NCBI RefSeq assembly: GCF_000313135.1
Contig: NW_004457390.1
Span: forward strand, 1-64,000
DNA from: Acanthamoeba castellanii str. Neff
Taxonomy: Eukaryota; Discosea; Longamoebia; Acanthamoebidae
Direction of reading: 5' to 3'
DNA length: 64,000 nt
Every line of letters starts with the position of its first letter. Positions within the stretch are counted from its first letter, which is position 1. The position numbers were made by a program, and so were the translations under genes. This document shows, in pieces, positions 1 through 9,337 of this stretch. A model generated the notes under the pieces. It was given only the letters and a program-made list of their open reading frames with translations. It ran no database searches and was not told the origin of the DNA.

Positions 1-364
1 CATTCACTCACTTCACACACTCACCCAACCCCCGCATCCACGACGCGCCCAATCACGGCACATGCACACACGACCCCATGGCACACTCATCCACACCCAC
101 ATCACGTCGCGACGTGCAAAGCTATCGCTACCCCACTCCGCCAAAACTGCATCCACACGCACATGAATTTGTCATGGGCACAACGACACTCTCACCCCAA
201 TACACTCCACACTTCTCGCACCTCAACCACTTCACCCCCTCTTCGCTTCGAGCTGCCGTCATTCCATAGACCTCACCTGAGCATTACCCGCAGCGCGTGC
301 AAGCAACAGGCCGCGCGGACTAACTGTGGTGGTGGTGGTGTGTGTGTGTGATCTCCACCCATAG

Positions 365-1737
365 CATTCTGGCGCAGGAGCGCATGCTATCGCTGCCGGT
401 TCAGGCCAAGGACTCGGTCGACGTCATCGGCTTCGTGGACGTCCTCGACGTCCTCACTCACATTGTGCGCCTCTGCTCCGAGGGCAAGACCCATCCCGAA
501 GCCGACGAAGCGTTTGAGTGCGTCCACTCCTCCCACCACCAACACACTCTCCAAAAAACATTCTTGACATTTCGCCTCACCACAGGAATACCATCATGAT
601 GTACCAGAAGGGCTTCAACTTTGCCAGCACCCCAGTGAGCGCCATAATAGGTATTATGATGAATATTAAAACGATTCTTTATTGTTTCCATTATTGACTA
701 ATGCTGCGCGTTTCGTGCAGATTCATCATCGCGAGACCCGCTCGTGCCCGTGTACGGGCGTGGCACGCTGGCCCAACTCATCGAGGAAGCCTTCTCGCGA
801 GGCGTGCACAGAGTGCCGGTCTACAACAGAGCCAGCACAGTCGTCACCAACATCATCAGCCAGTCCGGTACCGCACACGCACACCTCACACACACACACA
901 CAACCTCCGCACACGCACGATTGTGGGCGACAACTCATGAAACAACGCGGGCAGACATCATCAAGTTCATTATGGGCAAAATGGACGAGGCCGGCAACCC
1001 GGAGGCGGTGCTGGGCTCGCTCATGGGCAAGACGGTCGACGAGCTGCGGCTGGGCACCAAGCCCGTCGTCTCCATGAGCGGCGACCTGCCGGCCTTCAAG
1101 GCCCTCCAATTGGTGCGTGGTCCAACAAACTCTGTTTTTTATCGTTCTTGTGGCCCTGGACGGCCGACCGAGTGATGGCGGAGCAGATGGTGAGGAGCCG
1201 GGTGAGCGCGGTGGCGGTGGTGGACAAGGTAGGACAGCTGATGGCCGACTTCTCGGCCACTGAAGTGCGCGGTCTCAGTGTTGATAATTTCCCGTACGAC
1301 ACGACACGACACGACACGACACGACACGACACACGATGCAATGAAACATGTGGTGATGTGGTGGGGCGGAATGGTACCAGATCTCTGCGCAAGCCCGTGA
1401 TCACATTCCTCGAGCAGTCGCGAAGCCGCATAGGCCGAGCCGAGTGCTACCCGTTCTCGACGCCCATCATCTGCACCGGCGATACGCCGATCGAGACCGT
1501 CTTCCTCAAGCTGCACATGCACGGACTTCACCGACTCTGGATCGGTACGCCAGCTTGCACTCCCTTCCCTTCTGGAATTGAGACAACTGAATGTTTGTGT
1601 GCTGCGCGTGTTGTGTGTGTCGTGTCGCGGCAGTTGACGAGATGGCGAGGCCACTTGGCGTGATCACATTGACCGACATGATGCGTCTCCTGTTGCCGCC
1701 GCAGGAACCACTGGCCAGCACGCCTCTGAACATGTAA
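365..1737 (+). CDS. CBS-domain protein, AMPK-gamma/SNF4-like (5' end unresolved)
   Basis: At least seven exons read as one protein ending ...ASTPLNM-stop. The first exon I can place starts after the acceptor at 361-364; upstream exons are not identified, so the N-terminus is missing. Repeated CBS-type segments are visible: a strand-helix block around 420-510 (IGFVDVLDVL), one at 745-1010 (HRVPVYN...ISQSDIIKFI), one at 1190-1290 (VSAVAVVDKVGQL followed by FSATEVRGL), and a last one at 1450-1710 (HRLWIV...GVITLTDMM). CBS pairs bind adenine nucleotides, and the FSATEVRGL...FLE arrangement is like the gamma subunit of AMP-activated kinase, so an energy-sensing role is likely but inferred. The intron at about 1294-1380 carries an ACACG satellite. 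No kinase-subunit partner lies nearby. Confidence 0.75.
1297..1335. repeat. (ACACG)n satellite in intron
   Basis: Perfect 5-bp tandem repeat just inside the donor of a CBS-gene intron. Similar arrays recur in introns of most genes in this window. Confidence 0.85.
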
Positions 1738-1803
1738 GAGCAGCGCTGCAAGAAAAAAAAAGAAACGTTTTTCGATTGTACTCGTTTCGCTGTTGTGTGG
1801 TTG

Positions 1804-1807
1804 AAAA
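1804..1807 (-). terminator. Pol III oligo-T terminator of 5S rRNA
   Basis: Four A on the plus strand (four T on the transcribed minus strand), about 10 nt past the predicted 5S 3' end; T4 is the minimal RNA polymerase III stop signal. Confidence 0.55.
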
Positions 1808-1817
1808 GTGCGTTTTC

Positions 1818-1937
1818 AGGCGTACGGCGCGGTGGATTCCCGGGTGGTCGCCCACCCCAGTACTAACACCGCCTGGCGCAGCTTAACTTCGCTGTTCGGA
1901 TGGGAAGCGGTGCTTTCTGCGCAGTATGGCCGTATCC
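1818..1937 (-). rRNA. 5S ribosomal RNA
   Basis: The minus strand reads as a 120-nt 5S rRNA. It begins GGATACGGCCATACTG, contains the conserved loop A/helix III segment CCCATCCGAACAGCGAAG and the internal-control-region core GTTAAGC, and has the loop D/E region GTACTGGGGTGGGCGACC. It agrees almost throughout with the Acanthamoeba 5S as I recall it. The 3' strand of helix I ends GCCGTACGCCT, one base longer than the expected complement of the 5' strand. Helix I therefore has a small internal loop, and this could be a variant or decaying copy. It stands alone and not in a cluster. Its own promoter is internal (TFIIIA type). Confidence 0.9.
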
Positions 1938-2345
1938 ACGTGCTGCTTGCCTTCTGTTTCTCCTGGCCATCCACACGAGAGATCTTGCAATGTGGAGCGT
2001 CACACACCCAGTTGCACCACAAGCAACCAGTAATTGGTGGATCACGCATGTGGTGGACATGGTTGTACCTACCCATACGCCAACAGGAAGCTCTGGCCAG
2101 GTGACGAATTGGTGGTTGGCCAGAAGGTGCAACTTTCTCCGTACTAACTCCTGCGAACCACTTAAGAGATCCAATTTGCAGGCAGTTGGCCCACTGGTCA
2201 CAATGAATTGTGACAACTGCGGGCTATTGGTTGTACAGGTGAGCCACCCTTCCCATTGGCCTTCACAAAATCTCACAAGCTCCCAAATGCCTTACCTCAC
2301 ACGCCTCATAAAGATCTTTTGTCCTTCGCCCTACCAGCACACAAC
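1938..2345. other. Intergenic stretch with no recognised gene
   Basis: About 400 bp between the 5S gene and the cellulase start. It lacks the codon-like GC rhythm of the exons and is rich in CCA/TGG words. Short frames exist on both strands but match no family I know. The last 60 bp presumably hold the cellulase 5' leader. Confidence 0.4.
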
Positions 2346-5300
2346 ATGAAGGTCGTCCTCTGCCTGCTTGCACTCTCCCTCGCCAGTTCATACCATCAAC
2401 ATTCAACGAAATTACAAGAATTCAACTTAACATGCACTATATAAGCCAACCACAGATATCTTTGTCTCTTTGATCAAGGAGACACAGGATCTTCAAGTTG
2501 CTCAACAAAGCTGATGATTGGCACGTGGTGAGCAGGGGTGCTGGGTCAGAAGTACTACGGCGTGAACGAAGCCGCCCTGGGCTGGGGCGCCAGCGCGATC
2601 CCCGGCCAGATGGGCACCAACTTCCCGCTCATCAGCAACGCTTCGCTGGATTACTTCGCGGCCAAGGGCATGAACACCATCCGCGTGTCCATCATCTGGG
2701 AGCGCCTCCAGACCACCCTCTACGGCGCCTTCGATGCCACCTACGTCCAGTACCTCGTACGTTGATTCTCAGCTTTTTACTTCTGTTGCGTTACCAGAAC
2801 TCATTCTTCTTTCTTCGTTCTTTGCTCTCTTCGCTTTCTTTTTCTTGAACATAGACGGACAGTGTGAACTACATCACCAACGCCAAGGGCATGTACTGCC
2901 TGCTTGACCTCCACAACTACCACCGCTACCGCGGAAACGTGATCGGTTCGGCCGCCGTGCCCTACGCGGCTCTGACCGACGTGTGGCAGAAGCTGGCGGC
3001 GCTGTACAAGAACAACAGGCTCATGGTCTGGGGCACCATGAACGAGCCCTACGGCGTGGGTTACCTCGCCGCTCAGCTGGGCGCCAACGCCGCCATCAAG
3101 GGCATCCGTAACGCTGGCGCCACTGTACGCCCCCAATGGTAATCACAACTTTATTAACCTAACACCACCACCTGATGCAACACAACAGCAATTGATCACG
3201 ATCAGCGGCAATGACTACTCGGCTGTCTACTCGTGGGTGGGCACCAACAGCCAGTGGATGGGTCCGGCCAACATCACCGACCCTCTCAACAACTGGGTCT
3301 ACGAGATGCACCAGTACTTCGACGGCCAGGGCGGCCAGACCGTCTGCCAGCCCAATTGGTTCCTTCCTACCAAAGTGGTGCCCTTGCCAATCATTGGGCA
3401 GCTCCTGACATTCCCATGTGCTCTCAGGAATGTCGACTATTACTTCGGCCCGGTCACCACCTGGGCTCGCAACAACGGCGTGTACGTTCATATCTCCGAC
3501 CTGCTACTTTGACGAGACAACAAACTAACTTCGGCTCACTTCGACAGTAAGATATTCCTGGGCGAGTTCGGCATCAACGACTCAGACCCCTGCCTGGCGC
3601 TGCTCAACAGGCTCATGACCTTCCTCACGGTCAGTTCCCCCCCTAGCGCTTCCTATTGGCTTCTCGTTCTGACATTCTCATCCAATCACCACACGCTGCA
3701 GGCCAACGCGGACGTGTGGTACGGTTGGACGTGGTGGGCCGCCGGTCCCTGGTGGGCGCAGGACTACATCTACCTGCTCGAGCCCAAGGCCGACGGCTCC
3801 GACCGCAACCGCCTCATGGCCACCCTTCGTAACTACTTCCCCAAGGCCTCCGCTACCCCGAGCCCCTCGACCAGCCGCTTGCCGCCCAGCCCGAGCGCTT
3901 CGACCAGCCGTGTACCGCCCAGTCCGAGCGCCTCTACTAGTCGGGTGCCGCCCAGCCCGAGCGCGTCGACCAGCCGTGTGCCGCCCAGCCCCAGCGCGAC
4001 GATCAGCCGCGTGCCGCCCAGCCCGAGCGCATCGACCACCCGCGTGCCGCCCCGCCCAAGCGTGACGACCAGCCGCGCGCCGCCCAGTCCATCGAGCACT
4101 CCCACGGCTTCTGGCAGTGGACCTAAGTACTATGGCGTGAACCAGGCGGCGCTTGGCTGGGGCTCCAGCGCGCTACCGGGCACGGCGGGCACCAACTTCC
4201 CGCTCATAAGAAACGCTTCGCTGGATTACTTCGCGGCCAAGGGCATGAACACCATCCGCGTGTCCATCATTTGGGAGCGCCTCCAGCCCACCCTCTACGG
4301 CGACTTTGACTGGACCTACGCCAACTACCTCGTACGCGCATCCCTCTCGCGCATTCCTCGCATTACTAGTGTTGGATCGCGGTTGCTGACTTCATTGTTG
4401 TTGGTGTTGTTGTGCAGATCAACAGCGTGAACTACATCACCAATGTCAGGGGCATGTACTGCGTGATCGACCTCCACAACTACCACCGCTACCGCGGCCA
4501 GCTGCTCGGCACCTCGGCCGTGCCGATCTACACCATCACCAACGTGTGGTACCGCCTGGCGGGCGTGTTCAAGAACAACCAGCGCGTCGTCTTCGGCACC
4601 ATGAACGAGCCCTACGGCGTGTCGTACGAGGAGGCCTTGCGCGGCGCCAACGCCGCCATCTCCGGCATACGTGGTGTCGGGGCAACTGTACGCTCACTAT
4701 CATCAACTTCGTTCCACTGATAGACTCTGCTGACACGACACTCACGACACGTAACAGCAACCGATCACGATCAGCGGAAGCGACTTCTCCGCAGTCAATT
4801 CGTGGGTGGGCACCAACAGCCAGTGGATGGGTCCGGCCAACATCACCGACCCGCTCAACAACTACATGTACGAGATGCACCAGTTCTTCGACGGTCAGGG
4901 CGGCCAGACGGTCTGCAAACCCAATCTCGACGTGGCGGCTGTGTTCGGTGGCGTGACCCAGTGGGCTCGCTCCCTCGGCGCGTATGTCCCAACCCTTCAC
5001 ATCGGCACACCTGACATCATAGTATGGTGACAATCTTAATTTGTGCAGTAAGGTGTTCCTGGGCGCGTTCGGAATCAACGACTCGGACGAGTGTCTGCCG
5101 CTGCTCAACAGGCTCATGACCTACCTGAACGTACCGTGTCCCTATTCCGCCTTTGAGCCAGTGACTGAACTAATGGACCCATCCAATCACCACACGCTGC
5201 AGGCCAACGCGGACGTGTGGTACGGTTGGACGTGGTGGGCCGCCGGTCCCTGGTGGGCGCAGGACTACATCTACCTGCTCGAGCCCAAGGCCGACGGCTC

Positions 5301-5355
5301 CGACCGCAACCGCCTCATGGCCACCCTCCAGAACTACTTCCCCAAGAAGGCCTAA
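2346..5355 (+). CDS. Secreted two-domain glycoside hydrolase family 5 (cellulase-like), second domain lacking the nucleophile
   Basis: Eleven exons: 2346-2385, 2536-2756, 2855-3124, 3189-3358, 3428-3481, 3548-3629, 3702-4331, 4418-4687, 4758-4981, 5049-5130, 5203-5355. They sum to 731 codons with every phase consistent. Exon 1 encodes a signal peptide (MKVVLCLLALSLA). Two GH5 domains follow, joined by a Ser/Pro linker with repeated SASTSRVPPSP units (about 3840-4120). Both domains carry the general-acid motif TMNEPYG (near 3040 and 4600). Domain 1 has LGEFG with the catalytic nucleophile Glu (about 3560); domain 2 has LGAFG, with GCG (Ala) in its place (about 5060). Domain 2 is therefore probably a non-hydrolytic sugar-binding domain. 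GH5 enzymes cleave beta-1,4-glucans; secretion fits a role in cyst-wall turnover or digestion of food. Confidence 0.85.
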
Positions 5356-5385
5356 GCCCTTTCCCCCCACCTTTGTATTTTTGAA

Positions 5386-5391
5386 AATAAA
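5386..5391 (+). promoter_or_regulatory. Polyadenylation signal AATAAA of the GH5 gene
   Basis: Canonical AATAAA 31 nt after the stop codon. The next ATG is only 40 nt farther on, so the two plus-strand genes are almost back to back. Confidence 0.7.
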
Positions 5392-5430
5392 AATCGTTTC
5401 CATTTCATTCTATCATTTTGTTTTCTGCTA

Positions 5431-8427
5431 ATGCTGCTGCTCCCTCCGGAGGTGTTGCTCACAGCTTTGGGCCACCTCCCTGACCCTCTCGACCTGCTGC
5501 GTGCGGGCGCCACCTGCCGTCTCTTCCACCACCTCACACGAGGTTTGCCCCCCCCCATCTCATTTTTTTTACCATTGGAGTCCCACACGAATAACACAAT
5601 TTCAATATAGATGACCAGCTGTGGGGAGTGGTGTTGTGCCGGTCTGGGCACGAGCGGGCCGCCAGGTGGCACTCGCTGGTCTTTCACCCACGCGGCATCC
5701 TTAACGCACGCCTCCAAGGTGCGCAATCTCTGCATCGTTCCTACTCCGGTGTGATGTGAAGCTGACTACACTCACGCCACACTCCACGCACCACCGCACA
5801 CGCAACACCGCACACGCACGCGCACCACCACAAACAAGGTGGCAATCAAGATGAGAGGCACGGGGGCGTGAGCACTGTGGCATGGCTGACATTCCTTGCC
5901 CGCCAGAAGCGCGCCCTAGTAGCGCACCTCAGGTCTGGCGAGCCCGAGCTGACAGCAAGTACAGCACTCGCCGAGGTTCTCACCACAATTCTGATGGCGA
6001 CGCACAACACTCGCACGATGAACTCATGACACGACACACACGGCACACACTACAAATACTACAATTATGATTCGTGGTCGTCCAGGTGCTGATGGGAGGC
6101 ACCTTCACGAGGGAGTGGCTCGCAGGGGTTCCCAAAATGTTCACCGGCGAAGTGAGGGCGGCCCTCTTTGCTCTGCCCTCGCAGTTCCTTCTCCACTTCG
6201 TCATCGCTCGACTGTGGGCTGCAACGCCCGATGGTCTGTTTCTCCCGCAAATTAATCCGTTGCGCAGCGATTCTCACACCGCACACGCACACGCACACGC
6301 ACACGACCGCATCTATGCAGAGCTGGAGAGGCGTGTGCACCTGGCCGAGTGCGATCTGGGGGATATGCGGATGCAGTTAGCGTTGCATTGGATGCAGGAG
6401 AAGCTGTCACGCACGTTGGTCGAGAAGTTTAGTCCACTGCTGGCACTCGACGAACCCATGGTGCGGCTGGATGTATTCCACTATCGCACACTCACACTCA
6501 CACACGCAACACGAACACGCCCGCACATTCTCACCAAATCCGCACACGTATCAGCACACACACACACACACACACACACACTAACAATCGGTATTGTCCG
6601 CCCAGGCCAGTCCACTGAGTGTGGGTGATACTGAGTCTGCTGATCCACAGCACTGGGCCAATCTGCTACAAGCGTCCAGTCTTGTGGTGGAAGCGCTGTC
6701 TACCTTGGAACTTCCCTTGTACATACCACACGGCACACACGGAACACACGGCACACACGGCACACACGAAACACGACACACGACACTCTCAGGCGATTCC
6801 CACTGGCTCACAGACAGAAATCACAGGGAGTGCAGACTGCTTCTCCGCTTCTACAGCGCGTACGTGCGTGGCCAGCCTACGCAACTCGACCGCGCTAAAG
6901 TTGAAGGAGAAGAAAACGAGGAGGAGGAGCAAGACCGTCTACTAGCTGTAGGCGAGTTGTTGGGACGTTTCGTCGCGTTCTGCGCCGAAGGTGGAGTGGA
7001 CGGCATGGCCACGATTCTCCGGGCTCACGTTGACGCTCTTCTCCCGCTGCCGGTCGGGCCCACGGGGTCCACGCGAGAGCGGTTCTCGGCGTTGGCCCGA
7101 CGACAGCGCAACCAGACGCTGGTGGCCGGCACGATCTGCTTCCTGCTTCACCACCGCACTTCTTCCTGCGCCACCGTCCAGTCTTGGCTTCAAGCCAACC
7201 AGTCCCGCGTCGACCAGTTCCTCCGGCGCGCTTCGGTACGAGTAGTTCATATTTCTGTATTTTCATTTTCTTTTTTCTTTTAATTTATATTTCTAAGTAT
7301 AAATCAATTCTAACATTGATATACTATTATATATTTTTATATATCAATGTTATCTAATTGTGAGAACAGACGGTGGAGGATGTGGAGATGGAGGCTTATG
7401 TGCGTGCGACGGTGATGAACGAGCAAGGGGGCATGGAGGAGCAGGAGCCTGTGACGCGAGCCGATGATTCAATCGCCCGTGTGGTACGAAGACGAATGCA
7501 GGCCTACGTGCATGACCTCATCTCCCTGTCGGGCCGACCAACACTCAACCCGGCTTGCCCAGCGTGGGTCCTCAAGGTACGACAGACACCCTTGGCAGCC
7601 ATGGCTGTGCGCGCACTGAGGGCCTTCTTTTCATCATTCAGAGGCTCTACTACCTCTGCGGAAGCCTAAGCTTAGTCATCAAAGGTACTCGACCGCACAG
7701 CCACAGCTCAAAGCTTGGTGGGCCTCCAGCTGATCCTTGTGAGCGCCCCCCCACCCAAAACAACAAACCTACAGCGGCGCCAATCCCTGAGCTCGACGAG
7801 GTTGGGCCGATAGGGTACGGGGAGCTGCACATCAAGCGAGGCGACCACCGGTTCCAGTCGCGCAGTTTCCTGCGTGACACGCAGCTCTCGCTGCCGCTCG
7901 AGTGGAGAGTGCAGGTGCCCGCGGCTTCTTCGCTCTTGTCCCTCACCGAGCACCACCAAGGGCATGATGCTGATGATGATGATGATGATGATGATGATGA
8001 CGACGATGACGAAGATGGTGATGACGACGATGATGATGATGATGACGATGACATCACCTTTCACGCCGTACTCCTCCCGTACAACGGCTCCGCGGCCGGG
8101 ACTCCGGTGGTGGAGTGCTCAGCCAGCCTGGCTGCGGTGGCCATCACTGCACAGCTGCCCGAGGGCGAAGCCGCCGTGCCCGCGCGGCTCTGCCTGACCA
8201 CCCCGAATGCTACGAACCACACCGACGACGACCACGACAAGAAGAAGCTCAACGCCGGAGGTCTGCGCGGGTTGGTGCGGAAGCTGGTCCACAAGAACAC
8301 GCGCAAGACAACATCACCGCCCATTGTGGCGGTCATAGACAACGCCGTAATTACCACGAAAGAAGTGTGCGAGCTGACGCTGTCCGTGTGCTGGACCCTG
8401 ACCTTCCTCTGGCCCTCCTCCAGCTGA
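5431..8427 (+). CDS. F-box-like protein with a long poly-Asp tract
   Basis: The first exon (MLLLPPEVLLTALGHLPDPL, then DLLRAGATCRLFHHLTR) joined at about 5612 to DDQLWGVVLCRSG has the Leu/Pro and Trp pattern of an F-box, the Skp1-binding module of SCF ubiquitin ligases. Later exons (about 5848-6060, 6090-6330, 6600-7230, 7370-7575, 7640-8427) continue to an unfamiliar helical region without a known substrate-recognition repeat. The last exon has an almost uninterrupted run of about 28 Asp/Glu residues encoded by GAT/GAC triplets (7970-8053) and ends ...LTFLWPSSS-stop. Several internal junctions, notably near 6000-6090, are unresolved, so total length is uncertain. An AATAAA lies at 8449-8454. 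The role as ubiquitin-ligase adaptor is inferred from the F-box only. Confidence 0.6.
6551..6582. repeat. (CA)n microsatellite in intron
   Basis: Dinucleotide array inside an intron of the F-box-like gene; not coding. Confidence 0.8.
7970..8053 (+). repeat. Coding GAT/GAC trinucleotide array (poly-Asp)
   Basis: Mixed GAT and GAC codons in frame with the last exon of the F-box-like gene give a strongly acidic run. The codon mixing suggests selection for Asp rather than pure replication slippage. On the minus strand the same tract would be poly-Ile or poly-Ser, a shadow. Confidence 0.8.
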
Positions 8428-8906
8428 CGCTGCGACATAAATAAGTACAATAAAAAAAAAGCGTGCTGTACTCACGCGACGACAAAAGGCCGCGGTGGAA
8501 GTAGTCCCTGCGTTGGGAGTAGGGATTTCGGGACAAGAGCCAATTACTCAACTGAAGGCTCACAGACAAATGAAAGGATACTCCGGAGTGACAACGACCT
8601 CTTCATCAGGCTCCGCGGGCACCCCACCTGGCTCGGACACCAGGTGGGTCGGGCTGCGGGGAGAATTTTGCTGCTGTGGTATTGGCTGGCTTCCGCCCAC
8701 CAATTCGGGGTAGGAGCTCTCATTAAACCGTTGAACATTGTTGTTGCGTGCTACCACCTGGGCAGAGTTCTCCGACGATGGATACGACTCTCATTCCCAA
8801 CCTTTAAAAGCCACCGCCCCAATCCTTGACCCACCCTCCAAACAGAACACAACAACCCAACCAAGGCACCCAGCCTTCTTCCCGCTCACACACAACTTTT
8901 TCAGCC
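8428..8906. other. Intergenic region between F-box-like gene and small hypothetical
   Basis: Holds the AATAAA of the upstream gene (8449-8454) and presumably the promoter of the 8907 gene. A TTTAAAAG box at about 8804-8811 lies 100 bp before that ATG and may be a TATA element. Nothing else is recognised. Confidence 0.4.
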
Positions 8907-9212
8907 ATGAGGCTCCCCGCACTCCGCCGCAGCAACGATGCCTACGCCAAGGTCGAGGCTCCGCCGGACGACAACAGCGCCGATCACGAGGAGAAGGGGC
9001 TCGACAAGTGGCAGCAAAAGCTCAGCGCCGAGAAGACGGTCGAGCAGGAGCTGCCCTTCGCCAAGGGCACGAATAGCCCGCGAGGGTCCATTCGGTCTCC
9101 GCGAGCCCTCATCGCAGAGCGGGGCATCAAGAAGCACCGGGACAACGCACAGGCATCGGCCATGGAGGCCTTCCACGCCACCAACCCCGACCCGTGGGCT
9201 CTCGGCCACTGA
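8907..9212 (+). CDS. Small hypothetical protein, 101 aa
   Basis: Single exon starting MRLPALRRSNDAYAKVEA and ending NPDPWALGH. The composition is hydrophilic and low in cysteine, with a Lys/Glu-rich helix in the middle (EKGLDKWQQKLSAEKTVEQ) and a Ser-Pro-Arg segment (NSPRGSIRSPRAL) that looks like a phosphorylation or disordered region. No signal peptide, membrane segment or known domain is visible. The strong third-position GC bias, like neighbouring exons, supports real coding. It faces the GTPase-FYVE gene convergently, with 125 bp between stop codons. I do not recognise the family. Confidence 0.55.
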   Translation: MRLPALRRSNDAYAKVEAPPDDNSADHEEKGLDKWQQKLSAEKTVEQELPFAKGTNSPRGSIRSPRALIAERGIKKHRDNAQASAMEAFHATNPDPWALGH

Positions 9213-9337
9213 GCAGCACGACAGGCACATAATTGTAAATCTGTAAATTTTCTCCACTGTAAAATGATTGGCATAAACTTGTAATTGATCAAGCACTTGA
9301 TTGGCTCCAAACTATTGATTGGCAAATATGTTGGGAC

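Noticed and set aside
1..350. First exons of the CBS gene in the 78-351 frames
   Set aside because: His/Thr/Pro low-complexity with no CBS-like pattern; could be leader or intron, so not annotated.
2436..2445. TATATAA-like box before the first GH5 exon
   Set aside because: It falls within the intron between the signal-peptide exon (2346-2385) and exon 2, whose phases fit perfectly; probably chance.
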